DNA of 64,000 bases from Isoetes taiwanensis. Its lineage: Eukaryota; Streptophyta; Lycopodiopsida; Isoetales; Isoetaceae. Each line of letters opens with the position of its first letter. The first letter of the stretch is position 1. The notes below the pieces were generated by a model that searched no databases, was not told where the DNA came from, and saw only the letters and a program-made list of their open reading frames with translations. Location of the stretch: the NCBI GenBank assembly GCA_021234155.1, contig JAJEKV010000028.1, positions 12,788,134 through 12,852,133 on the forward strand. The letters are read 5' to 3'. The position numbers were made by a program, and so were the translations under genes. Of the stretch, positions 22,373 through 33,954 are shown piece after piece.

Positions 22373-23600
22373 TTATGAGCAATTTTGACATCGATGGCAC
22401 TCTAGATTAAGTGCTAAAGTACTGATTTGTATTCTTTTTACATAAGGCCTGGAGCCTAAATGGCTTGATTAAAAAATAAAATTTTACTTGAGGTACTAAA
22501 TTTATGCGCGTCTTCAGTTGTTGAGCCATCAACGGTCACCATGATTCTCTTTGTACAAACTTATTGATTACTGGCTGTCTAGTATAATGATTACTGCAAA
22601 AGTTTTTCCATTGAAAAGCTTTCAAGGCAGGGTTTTTTGGATTGCTCCCTGTTAAGGGGGGCAATTCGTTAGGGAGAGGGTGGGTTTTGAGCATTTTGAG
22701 CATATTTTAAGCATATCTAACTATCTGACGGCCACAATCACTAGTTGTATTTCCGACGGTGAAAAACTTTTTATATTTTTTCATCTAATGTTGAGCCTAA
22801 GGTTTTTGGATTCTTGCACGCCGGAAACTTTTGAGATACACTGGAAACTCATTTTGGTATAATCTACTCCTTTGATAAACCATCAATAAAAAAACTGTGA
22901 ACGGGGACCGTCGGGTTCAGCCCAAAAATACAGTGCATTGGGCCGGAAGGCAGCGGATAAAGCGTGGTGGGGCGTTGTTGTGGTAACATCCCCTTCATCT
23001 CATCATAACCATTTTCTATCCAGAACAGCGATGGGCGCACTGCCAAATCCCTTTGAAGCTTCGCCTGCCATCCGCTGGAGGCGATTCCGGCAGTCTTATT
23101 GGAGGTTCCCCTGCGTTTCTGGCTTCATGTCCTGAGCATAGGAACAAGCTTTTTGTTTCCAGATGCTTTCTTGAGAAGTTAAGTAGTCTTAGGTTTCTCT
23201 GTGTTTTTGTTGGGCATCTCTGTTCTATTCTTGCATCAGAAGTTTTTTGTTCTTGCATCAGATGTCTCTTTCTGGCATCCGGCATTAGACGCATTTGTTT
23301 CTTTTATTATCGATTAGAAGATGCAAGCCGCCATACTGCCTCTAACCTCCATTATTGGATCATTTTCCTTCATCCAAAAATTTGCAGACCTTCCTTTGAA
23401 TCGAAGAGAAAAAAATACTCCAGCGATGGTCTAGCTCAGAATACCAGCTTCAGTCTGTGTTCAAGCTATTCAAGAGCTATTGCCTGTTTTCCTTTTATGC
23501 TGCGGTTTGTTTTATGCTGCGGTTTGTTTTCCTTTTATGCTGCGGTTTGTCCTGCGGTTTGCATTTCTAGCATCAAAGGAATTTAATTATTCATGGAGCT
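22373..23600. other. Gene-less stretch with TGCTGCGGTTTGT repeats
   Basis: No gene seen. 23490-23570 repeats TTTTATGCTGCGGTTTGT four times, and 23225-23285 repeats TTCTTGCATCAGA. The 3' end adjoins the oxidase exon remnant. Confidence 0.5.
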
Positions 23601-23778
23601 CAGGATTGGAAGGCGAGATGATAATAGATTGTGATGTCGTTGTGGTTCAATCTGGATCTGGCAGAGGAGTGATAGCAGGGGAGCTTGCAAACAGAGGATA
23701 CAGAGTTATTGTGCTAGAAAAGGGCAAATATTTTTCCCTGTCCCTTCTTGAAGGCCCATCTGAGGCGGCCTTTTAAGC
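23601..23778 (+). pseudogene. Long-chain fatty alcohol oxidase-like (GMC oxidoreductase) exon remnant
   Basis: The frame reads [20 protein letters not shown], then [18 protein letters not shown] and [11 protein letters not shown]-stop. Plant long-chain alcohol oxidases start their FAD-binding Rossmann fold with CDVVVVGSGSGGG..LA..G..V.VLEKG.YF and continue LLEGPS, so this is one exon of such a gene. Such enzymes oxidise long-chain fatty alcohols at membranes. Here the first Gly of the dinucleotide-binding motif is Gln and a later Gly is Arg. The frame ends right after EGPS, and I found no neighbouring exons. It is a dispersed fragment, perhaps captured by a transposon. Confidence 0.65.
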
Positions 23779-24208
23779 ACTTACGATGGCGCTTTGCGGT
23801 AAACTAGTCTCCTTCAATCTGCACTCCAGTCTAACCAATCTAAGCAATCGCATCTAATCCAATCTTATCAATCTAAGCTTTTGCAACATAGCAAGCGAAC
23901 TTTGCTCCTCAGATTTGAGCATATTTGACGAATAGATTTGGGCTTGCTTCTTTACCTGTTGGAGCGATTTGGGGCAAAAGCACCATCGTTCTGGAGCTTT
24001 TGAGCGCTGCTTCTACCGTTCTTTCTTGTCCCTGGAATGCCTATTTTCTGCTTAAAAAACTTGCTCAGGGCCTGTGCAATCGGACAGCATCTAAGCTTTT
24101 TGCAAGGATTTGAAGCTTTTGCTCTTGTAGCGTTGTTCTGGCACCCAATCTAATAGTCCGATTCTTTCCCAGGTTTTGCCAGCTTATTCAACCTGCTCGG
24201 ACCAGTGG

Positions 24209-24328
24209 TTAAGGGAGGCCAACCCTCCCCTCTCGGGGATCATGGCAAAATAACCCTCTCGGCCTGCCGGCCTCGAGGGTTATTTGCCATAATCCCCTCA
24301 AGGGGAGGGTTATCCTCCTCTTCGTTAA
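24209..24328. mobile_element. Foldback hairpin element flanked by TTAA
   Basis: Arms of about 50 bases (GAGGCCAACCCTCCCC..CTCTCGGCC and GGCCTCGAGGG..GGGGAGGGTTATCCTC) pair at roughly 85-90% around a TGCC loop. TTAA lies at 24209-24212 and 24325-24328. It has no coding capacity and is likely a small MITE-like foldback. Confidence 0.7.
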
Positions 24329-26639
24329 GTATATTTTAGCAAGCATACTCTTCCAGTTGGTTTTTCTGCATGTTTCTGATCCAATGTCAACAGGTCCCAC
24401 TTCATACGCTTAAGGGCCATGTTGTGCATTGTTTTGGCCCAAGTAGTTATTTAACAAAGTTTCTTGGGATGACATGTGCTTTGTGCAGATTGGTGGAAAG
24501 ACGACTGCATTGTGAGTGGAGGGGATGATTGCCAATTGAAAACCTATACAGGAGCAAACGTGGAAGCATCTTGATTCAATCTTTCCCTTTACTTGCTTAC
24601 CAAAGTGATAATGTGGCTGTATTTTGCAAACAATGAGATAAATGGTCACATGACAATGAGGTCCAGCCATGAACCTGTTAAATGTTGAAGATCAATTGGT
24701 GCAGCAAGATCTAAAGCTCTATATATTTCTAGACACTTTTTTCCAGCTAGTTTCCAGGGCTACATAGACGAGCATAAGACTGGCCTTTGTTTTTGAAGAG
24801 AGTCGTATGAGGGGTGCTTGGGGAGATGCAAGTGGACAGGCTGGTGTAAAGAACCGGTGGCTATTCAGGTAACTCCATGCAATTTGGCCGTTTGGCACAC
24901 AGGTTGTCAAAGACCAGCCTGCATCCTTGGCTGCCGAGAGAGGGCATGCCTGCTTATAGTCTGCAGAGCACATGACAATTGGTAATATGCACACTGGCTA
25001 TGCCTATGCCAAAAAATTTTAAATTAGATAGAGATCCTTTGATATGTATACTCAGCACATTGGAAGAAAGAAGCAACACAGACTGATAAAAAAAGGTACC
25101 CTAATTGAAGCAAAAGAGTTTGTCTATTAGCCTTGCTTGATTTCATGGTGCAATAAGTGTAAAATCCGTGCTTGATTCGTGGAAATCCACTTCTATCGTT
25201 CACTGCTTCAAGGTCGTTGCTACAAAAAAATGCCCCGTTGAAGGTATTCAATAAGTTAAAACTAAATAGGACCTAAATGATTTTTGGTAATGTTAAAAAG
25301 CCCTAGGCATGAAGAACTAAGCTTTGCTTCATCAATCAAACGCCGGCGTCAGATGCCATCTCCGTGCCAATTTTCCAGGGTTATCTAATTTCATGGCCTT
25401 AGATTTGAGAAAATGAAGATCTAACGGTTTTTATAATGCCATGTCAAATTTGGCCGAGGTGGAGGTGATACGTGGATAGGCTAGAATTGTAGAAAAGGTT
25501 GTAGGTCCGGTAGGGTTGGTGTGCTAATAATAAGTTAATAATAAAAGAGTTATTCAGAGCTCATGCCTAAGAAAATTCAATGAGCAAGATCATAGCAGCT
25601 TCCATGCGGCAAAAAAAAAAAACTACCTTCAAAATATCCAACAATCTACCTATGGTTGGAACATGCAGTGATGAAGCTGGAAATGATGGTCGCGGTAATT
25701 AGTGCCATATATTGCGGGTTGGTGCAAATTACATATAAAAGATTTCTTCCATCGAGACGAGTTGGACTATGTAATTAGATATGCATATCTAATCATGACA
25801 TGTTTGATTCGTAGCAGATGTAATCGAGGTGAAATGCCATTGCAAAAGGTAGAACGAGTTGGATAGGCATTGCCAGATACCAGGGATGATAATTTTCACA
25901 AACGGTCTCATTGAGTGGATAGGTTTGGACCGCAACAATTTGACATTATCGGTTGAATAGTGCAAATTATTTCATGCTGATTCCCTTGTCATGTTTGATG
26001 TCATTGTGGAAAAATACAATCGTTGATGTGAATTCAAAATATGGCAACATGGAGAAGGCCTCTCAACAATTGCAAATTGTCTGCTCATAATATCCCACCA
26101 TGGAATGTGATGCTTAGAAATAACATTTACTAATGTAATGATAGTAATGCAGCTGAGACTTTGTTTTGCTGCAACACTTTAAAAAGTTTTAACGCTAGCT
26201 ATAGATAAGTTGAGCTATAACAGTAGCCATATTGCTTGCCAATGTTGGCAGGCTTGATAATGATGGTTTATGGTCCATTACTTTCTTCTTGCTAAAAGCT
26301 CTAACTAGTGTACATCTTTGCTATGAAAACTGGTATAGTATGCACCATCAAGCAAGCAGAATATGCAAAAACAGAAGTTTTTGAGTAACAAAACATGCCT
26401 GTTTCTTCAAAGGGCGTTCTGGACATCCGTTCTACGGCCAAGCAAGAATACAAGCCTATGAACATGAACTGCACTAGATATTCGTGGGGCCTAGTATTGC
26501 TAGAAAGGCAACAGCCCGAGACTATAGGTATAATGAATGGAAAGTTGCAGTGTGGGATAGAATGGGACGACAACTACCTTCATCTCGGGCCTCAAAACTA
26601 ACAGCTTGGACCGACTAAACGATGCCCTCCATGCAATGT
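24329..26639. other. Gene-less stretch
   Basis: No gene supported. Short frames have no recognisable families. Base composition is AT-rich, with scattered A runs (25613-25623). Confidence 0.5.
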
Positions 26640-26775
26640 TGTTCAAGAGTGTTGATGAATAGAAAAATCAATAAAAAATAGAATAGAATACAATAGAATA
26701 GATTCTTTAACCTCCACGGAGACCAAGAGGTCATGGGTCCCATACAATGGGCTAGTACAACCATTACTTGCTAGG
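26640..26775 (-). mobile_element. Retroelement 3' end with (TTCTA)n-type tail (minus)
   Basis: Read on the minus strand: GGTTGTACTAGCCCATTG, GGGACCCATGACCTCTTGGT, CTCCGTGGAGGTTAAAGAATC, then a (TATTC)-type tail. The order and wording match the plus-strand copy at 29140-29225. Confidence 0.6.
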
Positions 26776-27477
26776 ATTAAAAACCCCTTCCTCGAAAGGT
26801 TTTCAAGGAAAAAACCTTTGCAGTAATGATGATACTAGACAATCAGAAAAAATAAGTACATCATCATGACTACTGAGGGCTCAGTAATTGAGGGTCTAGA
26901 ACATCAAGTATGTATAACGCCAAGTCATGCACAGATGGTGCTCTGAGAAGTTGTGGAATTTGTTGAGATTCCAAGTTGTTTTATGATAACTATACTTGTC
27001 CAGTTTTAAAAATACATGATAAGAGATTGGCCATACGCATTTAACATAGAAAATTTGGAAAGGACTATGCAGTATAGAGCACAAGGTGAATTATAATATT
27101 TGGATCTATATAACTTTTCGTTAATTATATTTTCTATTGGCATATGATTTTGCTCAGATCTATCAAGATAAGTATCTGCTTTTTGTACTTTTCAATTCGG
27201 GTACCTTTCTGCAGTGCACGGCATGCGATTTGAATGATATCACGTTTTTTTTTATCATAACTCTTGAATCTGAGTCCGTTTTGGGTGTTTTTATTGCATT
27301 GGAAAGCTCTCTCTCGGGGTCTTTTCGATGGTGTATGTTGTGCCCTTGATTTGGTAAAGTGTTCGCTCAAAACAAAGCAAATTTCCGGCCCAGATTTGGC
27401 AGAGTTTCAACTCCCACAGTTGATTACAGTTTGATCCCAGCAACTCAGATTGCCCTTGCCTCCGCAAAGCCAAGAAC
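26776..27477. other. LTR-like scrap and AT-rich stretch
   Basis: 26780-26830 (AACCCCTTCCTCGAAAGG, TTTTCAAGGAAAAAACC, TTTGCAGTAATGAT) resembles 63780-63825. Both look like Copia LTR or leader sequence. The rest shows no gene. Confidence 0.35.
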
Positions 27478-28220
27478 ATGACAAGGACACCTCGAAAGGC
27501 ACCTTATGATTCTATCATTGAATCATACCTCCTTGCTGCGCCTTTTTCTGGACCCCAAATGTCTATTTTGAGGCACACAGATGCACCGACAGCTTCAGAT
27601 ATGGTTCTGGATACGGTTTTGGATAAGCTAGATACTCAGATTCAATGCCTACCGCTAGCAGTCCTTGCTAGGATTCACACAATCCGGTCCAACACCACTA
27701 TCACAGGGACATCTGTTCAGTTGCATTTGAGAAGCTGGGTACAACTTTTGAAACTAGTGCATATACAGGCGGATGGCATCATCTCAGCACATCGGGTAGG
27801 AGCAGCATGACCAGATCGTCCTCGTCATTTCCTAGTCCATTTTAAAGATGCCATTTCCCGGCTGCATATACTGAGGCATGGGAATCATCTAACATGGACC
27901 AGCTTTTCTGTCCAAGAGGATCTAACTCCCGCACAGATCTGTAGAGGAAAAGAGGAATTATGTCGGGTACGCGAAGCTCGCCTACAACGGAAGTGGGCAG
28001 TATACAGAGGTGGTCAGGCTATAATTAGGGATCAGTGGCCTACTGATCCATGGACATTTTTGTATAGCGCTGCTCTTCTTTATGTTGTTATTTCTATTTG
28101 TTATTGTGTTTTGTCCAAGTTTCATTTGGGATCCTGCCCTTTTTGTTGTTTTTTAGGGCTTCCATGCCCCTTCTGTTGTTTGGGTCCCATGGCCAATTTG
28201 GTCTCTGTGGACGTTAAAAA

Positions 28221-28298
<78 letters not shown>
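27478..28298 (+). mobile_element. Non-LTR element remnant (ORF1-like) with (TATC)n tail
   Basis: The plus frame 27478-27807 and, after TGA, the same frame to 28050 read DRPRHFLVHFKDAISRLHIL, LTPAQICRGKEEL, REARLQRKWAVYRGG and RDQWPTDPWTF. This resembles the basic C-terminal part of an L1-type ORF1 nucleic-acid-binding protein, but that is a weak call. The element ends with GGGTCCCATGGCCAATTTGG, TCTCTGTGGACGTTAAAAAA and about 20 copies of TATC (28218-28298). The ACGTTAAAA end is shared with the copies at 28741, 29140 and 41868 and with the more diverged ends at 26640, 42250 and 53860. Confidence 0.45.
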
Positions 28299-28299
<1 letters not shown>

Positions 28300-28740
28300 C
28301 TTGTGTAAACTGTACATTGTTCGACGTAAACCCTAGTACAAACTCTTCAACCAACTTCCATTGAAGAAGTGCCGCCCCATTAATGATGCGGCTAGAACAT
28401 GTTTAATGCTTACATTTTCGTGGTGCTATCCCATGTGTACCTAATTCGTGATACTGCATTTATATACTTTATATGGGCCAATGTAAGTTCATGATATTTC
28501 AAAACTTGCCATCGGGCTAACATGTATTGGGAATACGCTGATTGATCTATATGCGCACATTTGGGCATTATTTGAGACACTCTTATTAGGCGCTTTATTA
28601 CCTTGATTTTCCATCTCGGTACCATGTATTGTGTCTCAAAAAGTAGATCTATTTCTTTTACCTTCTCAATGGCCCTCTTATTGCTATGGTTGATACTTTT
28701 TATAATACTCAATTGGAACACATATGTTCTATGATTAGTC

Positions 28741-28842
28741 ATTGATTTGGCTCACTCTTATAATGTAGTATGGTGTGGTCACATGTCCAGTTGGATGCTG
28801 CCTAGTGGCGTGACGTTAAAATACTATCTATCTATCTATCTT
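28741..28842 (+). mobile_element. Retroelement 3' end, GTGGCGTGACGTTAAAA plus (TATC)n
   Basis: GGTCACATGTCCAGTTGG, ATGCTGCCTAGTGGCGTGAC, GTTAAAATAC(TATC)4. The reverse complement of the same sequence is at 41868-41945 with an AAG tail. Confidence 0.6.
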
Positions 28843-29139
28843 ATAAGACACTTGACTTCCAATCTCAACATCGTTTATCGTATCTCCACAAAATCCAATA
28901 GGAACATACAAGATCAATTGTGCAAACGTGATCATCGAGTACGAAAAAATCTAGACAACCATCTTTCTGTCTATGAACTTTAGTCATAAAACAACCAAGC
29001 TCAAATGAAAAACAAACTGATTAATCTTCCTTATAGTTTTATAAAATACTGCAGATTCTTTGTATTCTATATGTATGTTGTTCGTTTGCCCATGGCATCT
29101 TGGGGGCAATCCGTAGTGCTTTGCACCTTGTTTATTCTA

Positions 29140-29225
29140 GTAGTAACGGTTGTACTAGCACATGATATAGGTCCCATGGCCTATTGGTCTCCGTAGACGT
29201 TAACAATTCTATTCTATTCTATCTT
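29140..29225 (+). mobile_element. Retroelement 3' end with (TTCTA)n tail
   Basis: GGTTGTACTAGCACATGATA, GGTCCCATGGCCTATTGGTC, TCCGTAGACGTTAACAA, then (TTCTA)3. This is a homologue of the ends at 28180-28298 and 26640-26775. Confidence 0.65.
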
Positions 29226-29473
29226 CTTCCTAAGATTGTAGAATATGAAATTTGGAGACTTAGAATTTTTTTTTCTTTTGAAGGACGTCAAACTTTATTG
29301 AAAGTTCAAGCTAAAAGATAGATACAACTGCACAGGCGGGATTAAAATCTCAAAGGATAATCATGATCCACTGAGTAAGACGACCAGCCTATGCATAAGA
29401 CAACACACCTAAATAAATCTCAAGGATCAACTGTCGCTTGACAGGAGTAAGTGATGAACAATGGTAAGCCTTA

Positions 29474-29548
29474 GAAGAAGAAGAAGAAGAAGAAGAAGAA
29501 GAAGAAGAAGAAGAAGAAGAAGAAGAAGAAGAAGAAGAAGAAGAAGAG
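29474..29548. repeat. (AAG)n microsatellite inside the LINE 3' region
   Basis: About 25 AAG units. The minus frame gives a poly-Leu run, which is an artefact. Confidence 0.97.
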
Positions 29549-30910
29549 ACACAATCAGACACACAATCTTCTTCGCTTCTAAATAGACCACAACAACCAC
29601 CCTGATACTAAGTGAAAGGCTTGGCTTAATCACTTATTCTTAGTATTCAGATAGATAGCGAAGAGTACTTGTTGACTTGTCAATGTCACATGAAAAAGAG
29701 AAAGCTGCCATGACCAAGCCGGTTGGAGGTGATCACACGAAAAGAAGCAATGCTCAATAGTCTCTTCCTTTTGCTTGTACAATGAGCAGAATGCTGACAT
29801 TTGATGATCGAAATCTGTGGACAAGCACATTAACACGAAGGCAACTATGAAAAATTTGCGACCACGGCATAGCCACTTTAGGATGAAGTAGTTTATCCCA
29901 AGCCCAAGTCCATATACGTCTCTATCTAGGAGGCCGGAGCTGAAGGAACCACTTAGTGGATGGCAGAAGGATATCACCATTTACAAGCAGCTTATACATA
30001 GAGTTTAGGAACCTGTGCCCGTTAACACTTTGGCAAGAAATCCACATGCACCCTTCAACAGGCTCTAGAGCAACAAATCACAGAGTAATAGCAACCTTTT
30101 GTCAAACAGGTCTGTCCCATCGAGACAACAAGAATTTTTTTTTGAAGAACCCTCCTAGGTCACCAACTAGCCAAAATCATACCATGCCCACAACTATCAG
30201 GATTCCTGCTAACCTCCAACATCACTGAGTTAATGGATGGATTGGGGCACATAGTGGAAGATTATTCCCCACAGGTATTCACCAACAAGGAGCACTCAAT
30301 TGATGACATGCAACATAATTTATATGAAATAAGGTCTGTACTGTCTCCCAGGACTCCAATAAGCCTTTCAAAAAAGGGGGGGCATTAGGAAAAGGGCATA
30401 GCTAGTAAAAGAGACTCCATGGAAGAAGAGGTTTTAATGAAGTTTTTTCAAAAGGAACACAATGTGCAAGCGACTGCTTCACCAATCATGATCCTAGTGA
30501 ATCAACCATATCCTTAAGGATCCTCTAGATGAACTTAGAAATCACAATCTTAGTTTGCAAATGGAAGTCTATCAAATCCGAGCCACCAGTAAATTTTGGC
30601 CTGGTGCATTTGGACCATGCAATCTTCACCACAATATGCTATTCATTCCCAGTTATGAACAATGATAACTATCACCTGAAATTTTGCCTGAGAAGCCAGA
30701 ATGGTAGAGGCCATATAAATATAGGAATTTCTTAAAACATTTTTAAGCAGACAGAGCTTAGAAGTATTCCATCAAAACAAATGCTTTCTCAACCCTTCTA
30801 TGATAATATCCCAAGCATCTGAAGTAGAAATACGAATGCTCCTAAGAATACCCAGAAGTTTAGTATCCTTCCCATGAGGAAGTACCTTCCAGGAAAAATC
30901 AGCAACACAA

Positions 30911-30997
30911 GAATAGAATAGAATAGAATAGAATAGAATAGAATAGAATAGAATAGAATAGAATAGAATAGAATAGAATAGAATAGAATAGAATAGA
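30911..30997. repeat. (AATAG)n microsatellite within LINE RT frame
   Basis: Seventeen or so pentamers. The minus reading gives repeated FYSIL. Confidence 0.97.
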
Positions 30998-31560
30998 CAA
31001 GGAAGCACCACCCCATCAAGTATCCATAATGCATAACACTTCGACCAACCAATAAGAACTCCAGATGCTAAAGAAAAATTATCAAGAAGAAACTTTGCAT
31101 TCTGAAGATCGTTCGCATCAACAACAAGAAAGAGGAATGTGTCATTGGCATATTGGTTACAAATTTCCTTTGAACCTTCCTCCATAGTCAGACCCTGCAC
31201 GATCCCATCTTGCACAGCCTTAGCAAGTAAACATGAAAGGACCTCAGCTACCATTGTAAACAAAATCGGAGCTAATGGGCATTCTTAGTGAACTCCCTGC
31301 CCAACAGAAAATACAGTGGAGGGTTCCTCTAAAAAAGCACTATAGACTGTGCAGAAATATGGAGCTTTATAACATCATTGGTGAACTGCTGACCAAAACC
31401 CCACATCAAGGGGCTCTTACTAAAAAATTCCCAATCCACATTATCATATGCCTTGGCAAAATCTAATTTAAGATAGACTATGCGTTGACCTTTCAGTCAA
31501 TAATAATACATTCCATCATAAATAGTAGCAACATTGCCTAAAATGCACCTCCCTTGGTTA

Positions 31561-32320
31561 ATAAGAATGTACCAATATAACCAGCGAGTTCATGGAATTT
31601 TTTTTATTGAATCTTTTATTTTTTTTCTTTTTGTTACCCATTCAATTGTTCTAGGGCTATGGTCTATAGTTTTAGGTATGGTCATCTATGCATGCAACTA
31701 AAACCCCTTGTTATTGTGCTGCATATTAAGACACTCTCTTGGGTGTCAAATTTCCACATTAACAAGTACAAGCCTAGGAAAATAGATGAGCGCATCATAT
31801 TTCTAAGGTTACATGCATGCAAAATAAAAATGTAGTTTATGCCGCAATTATCACTTCTTCTAATTACTATAAGCTATCTTTGATCCGTGCAACACCTAAG
31901 ATACAAACATCTGCCAAAACAACATTAGCATTACGGTTTCAAGACTACACTCATTGTTGTTGCCATCTGTTGGAAAAATTCCTAGCATACCAAGTGGTTC
32001 AAATGTTTTGCAGCTTTTTATAAACAACCTCGTCTCTTTTGCGAAAATCAAAATATGTAGACATTTCCCCGTTTTTTTAGCCCCTCGCCTTTTTGTTTGA
32101 ATCTGTATCGCTCGCTTGGATTTTTGGACAAATTTGCTGCTTCAGGGTTCATTGGATGAAAACTTAGAGATTACCTATAGCACGCGCCTAGGGTTTTTGT
32201 TTGAAGAACATTATAAACGTCAACGCAAGTGGGTCTGCCTTCCGGTTGTTTCTGCCTCCATTAGTAGCAAATCACTATGAAAAACCTGTAGAATCTGGTT
32301 AACTTCTTGCCTTGATGCCG
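31561..32320. other. Gene-less stretch
   Basis: T-rich 31597-31640 may be another retroelement tail. Otherwise I see nothing. Confidence 0.5.
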
Positions 32321-32465
32321 TGGAACAGGAAGGGGTCAGGCATTCTTGCCAGCTTCCTGACCTGCAGAATCCGGGAGCGTCGCAGAATCTGGTCGTGCTT
32401 CAACGGCGCTCCCAAATTCTGCATGTCAAGGGGCTGGCAAGAATGCCCTCCCCCTTCTTGTTCCA
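32321..32465. repeat. Foldback: 63-base arms, 19-base loop
   Basis: TGGAACAGGAAGGGGTCAGG..GGGAGCGTCGC pairs with ACGGCGCTCCC..CCCTTCTTGTTCCA at about 85% identity. The length and imperfect pairing resemble a microRNA-type or MITE hairpin. Confidence 0.8.
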
Positions 32466-33672
32466 CATCACATAGAGATGAAATAGAATGTAACGCATTT
32501 TTAATTATGACCATGACAACTATTGAATCTTACATTTTGTTCGCAAAAATTAATTTGACACTTTATCGTTTGTTTAGTAAAAAATATTTTGACACTTTTA
32601 TCTCTACTTTATTAGAGTGCTTGGAGTATCTTATCTCCCTACGTTTTATGTTTTACAAGTGAGTGAACTTGGTATGAACCTTTATGAAAAAGGTAATTGA
32701 GGAATGACAATGCCAGAACATGAGTTGGAAAAGGATCATTGATGTGACTATGCAATGTGCATAGTTAGACTAATTTTTCCAATGTCACGATCAAGGGAGT
32801 ATTTTTAAGCAATGTCTCTAGTTGAGATTGTTTAGAAAAGTGACGTAGTAAGGGGAAGAGACATATATATTATTGATAGAAATGACGTAATAAGAATAGA
32901 GGGATCTGGATATTTGCCATAGGATCATTCCTTTGTTGAATTGAAGAGCAAATATAAAAGATTATTTGAAGATCCTCAAAAGGTTAAGGAATAAAGGCCA
33001 AGATATCCATAAATCTACTCCTCTCGTGCAATATGAACGAGATCCCATTATATGAAGATAACCAGGCTACATGATAAGAAGTAAAGACATTAGCAAATTG
33101 CTAGACACTCGTGTGCCATGAGCATAAAATTCCATTATAAAATTAGCGAAACTTGTGGAGACATTGAGAAAATTGCTGGACCTCGTGCGGGTAGGAGCAC
33201 GAGATCTTGATTTTAGTATAGAACTTGAGGGAGGAGTATGGAGCGAGATCAGGATCGAGAGACGGATCAGGACGATTTGGATGGGTGGCAGAGATATGGG
33301 AGCTGGAAGTCTACAAAGATATATGGAGGCAATAGTTTTTTGGAAGGGGTCGAAGGAGGAGGATAAAAAAGTGGGTAGGCAACAAGGTAAGAAATAGACA
33401 AAATGTGAAAGGATAAGCCAAGGGAAATAAAGGCCTGGCCAAAAAATACGAGCTAGGGGTACGACGAGCAGGGAATTTGGACGAGGATGTAGGGATAAAA
33501 AAAAAAGGGATAAAATGGGCAGATGGAGGGCCCCGTGATCGCCAGGCAACAGAGCTGGAAAAGCTGAACATGTTATAATGCTGCAACATTGCTAGCATAA
33601 CCAAGAAGAGGAAGAGGAAGAGGAAGAAGAAGAAAAAGAGTTCGTTAATATTTTGAAGAACTAGAGCGCACC
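32466..33672. other. Gene-less stretch with GAAGAG microsatellite at its end
   Basis: No recognisable gene. 33600-33645 is (GAAGAG)n/(GAAGAA)n. A purine-rich plus strand runs through 33160-33530. Confidence 0.5.
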
Positions 33673-33954
33673 ATGAAGGCGTTCCCCTTCTTCGGCGCTC
33701 CGGCCTACCAGCGGCTCCCCGGCCAGCCGCAGCCCGCCCGCCGCAGGCTGCGGCCCGGCCGATCCCGCCGCCGGCCTCGCAGATTCGGCATCCGATTGCC
33801 TCGCTGTCGATTGAGGCTCCATTCTGCATTTGCTTTGCTCAAAATGTATGCCAAGCTCTTGCTTAGCTTTAGCTCTGTTTCTGTTGCTAACAAATGTGGT
33901 ATCAGAGTTGCTAGCATTGGTAGCTTCCCTCTCGTCCTTCCTAACCGCCTCTGA
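33673..33954 (+). CDS. Possible small basic plant protein, 93 residues
   Basis: The frame starts at an ATG in a sharply GC-rich island (33680-33800) unlike its AT-rich surroundings. The product begins MKAFPFFGAPAYQRLPGQPQ, has an Arg-rich middle (RRRLRPGRSRRRPRRF), then LKMYAKLLLSFSSVSVANK. Short plant-specific proteins with a polybasic Trp/Leu/Arg segment followed by a hydrophobic helix look like this, but I cannot name the family. There is a TATA-poor, (GAAGAG)-rich upstream region and no visible introns. It could equally be a gene fragment or a chance open frame in GC-rich DNA. Confidence 0.3.
   Translation: MKAFPFFGAPAYQRLPGQPQPARRRLRPGRSRRRPRRFGIRLPRCRLRLHSAFALLKMYAKLLLSFSSVSVANKCGIRVASIGSFPLVLPNRL

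Larger units (their letters stand above)
29266..31560 (-). mobile_element. L1-like LINE, decayed (minus)
   Basis: A T run at 29266-29274 marks the 3' end. Minus frames include 31468-31412 (KLDFAKAYDNVDWEFF, the RT Asp motif), 31263-30772 (EVLSCLLAKAVQDGIVQGL, ANDTFLFLVVDAN in place of FADD, LASGVLIGWSKC, then FSWKVLPHGKDTKLLGI) and 29980-29630 (FCSLYKQKEETIEHCFFSC, the C-terminal zinc-knuckle region with the first Cys pair degraded). A (TTCTA)n microsatellite of about 17 units interrupts the RT-to-thumb segment at 30911-30997 yet keeps the frame open. Other frames carry stops. The element cannot be active. Confidence 0.75.

Noticed and set aside
28060-28308. Plus frame ending in a long LSIY repeat
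   Set aside because: It translates the (TATC)n tail of a retroelement end.
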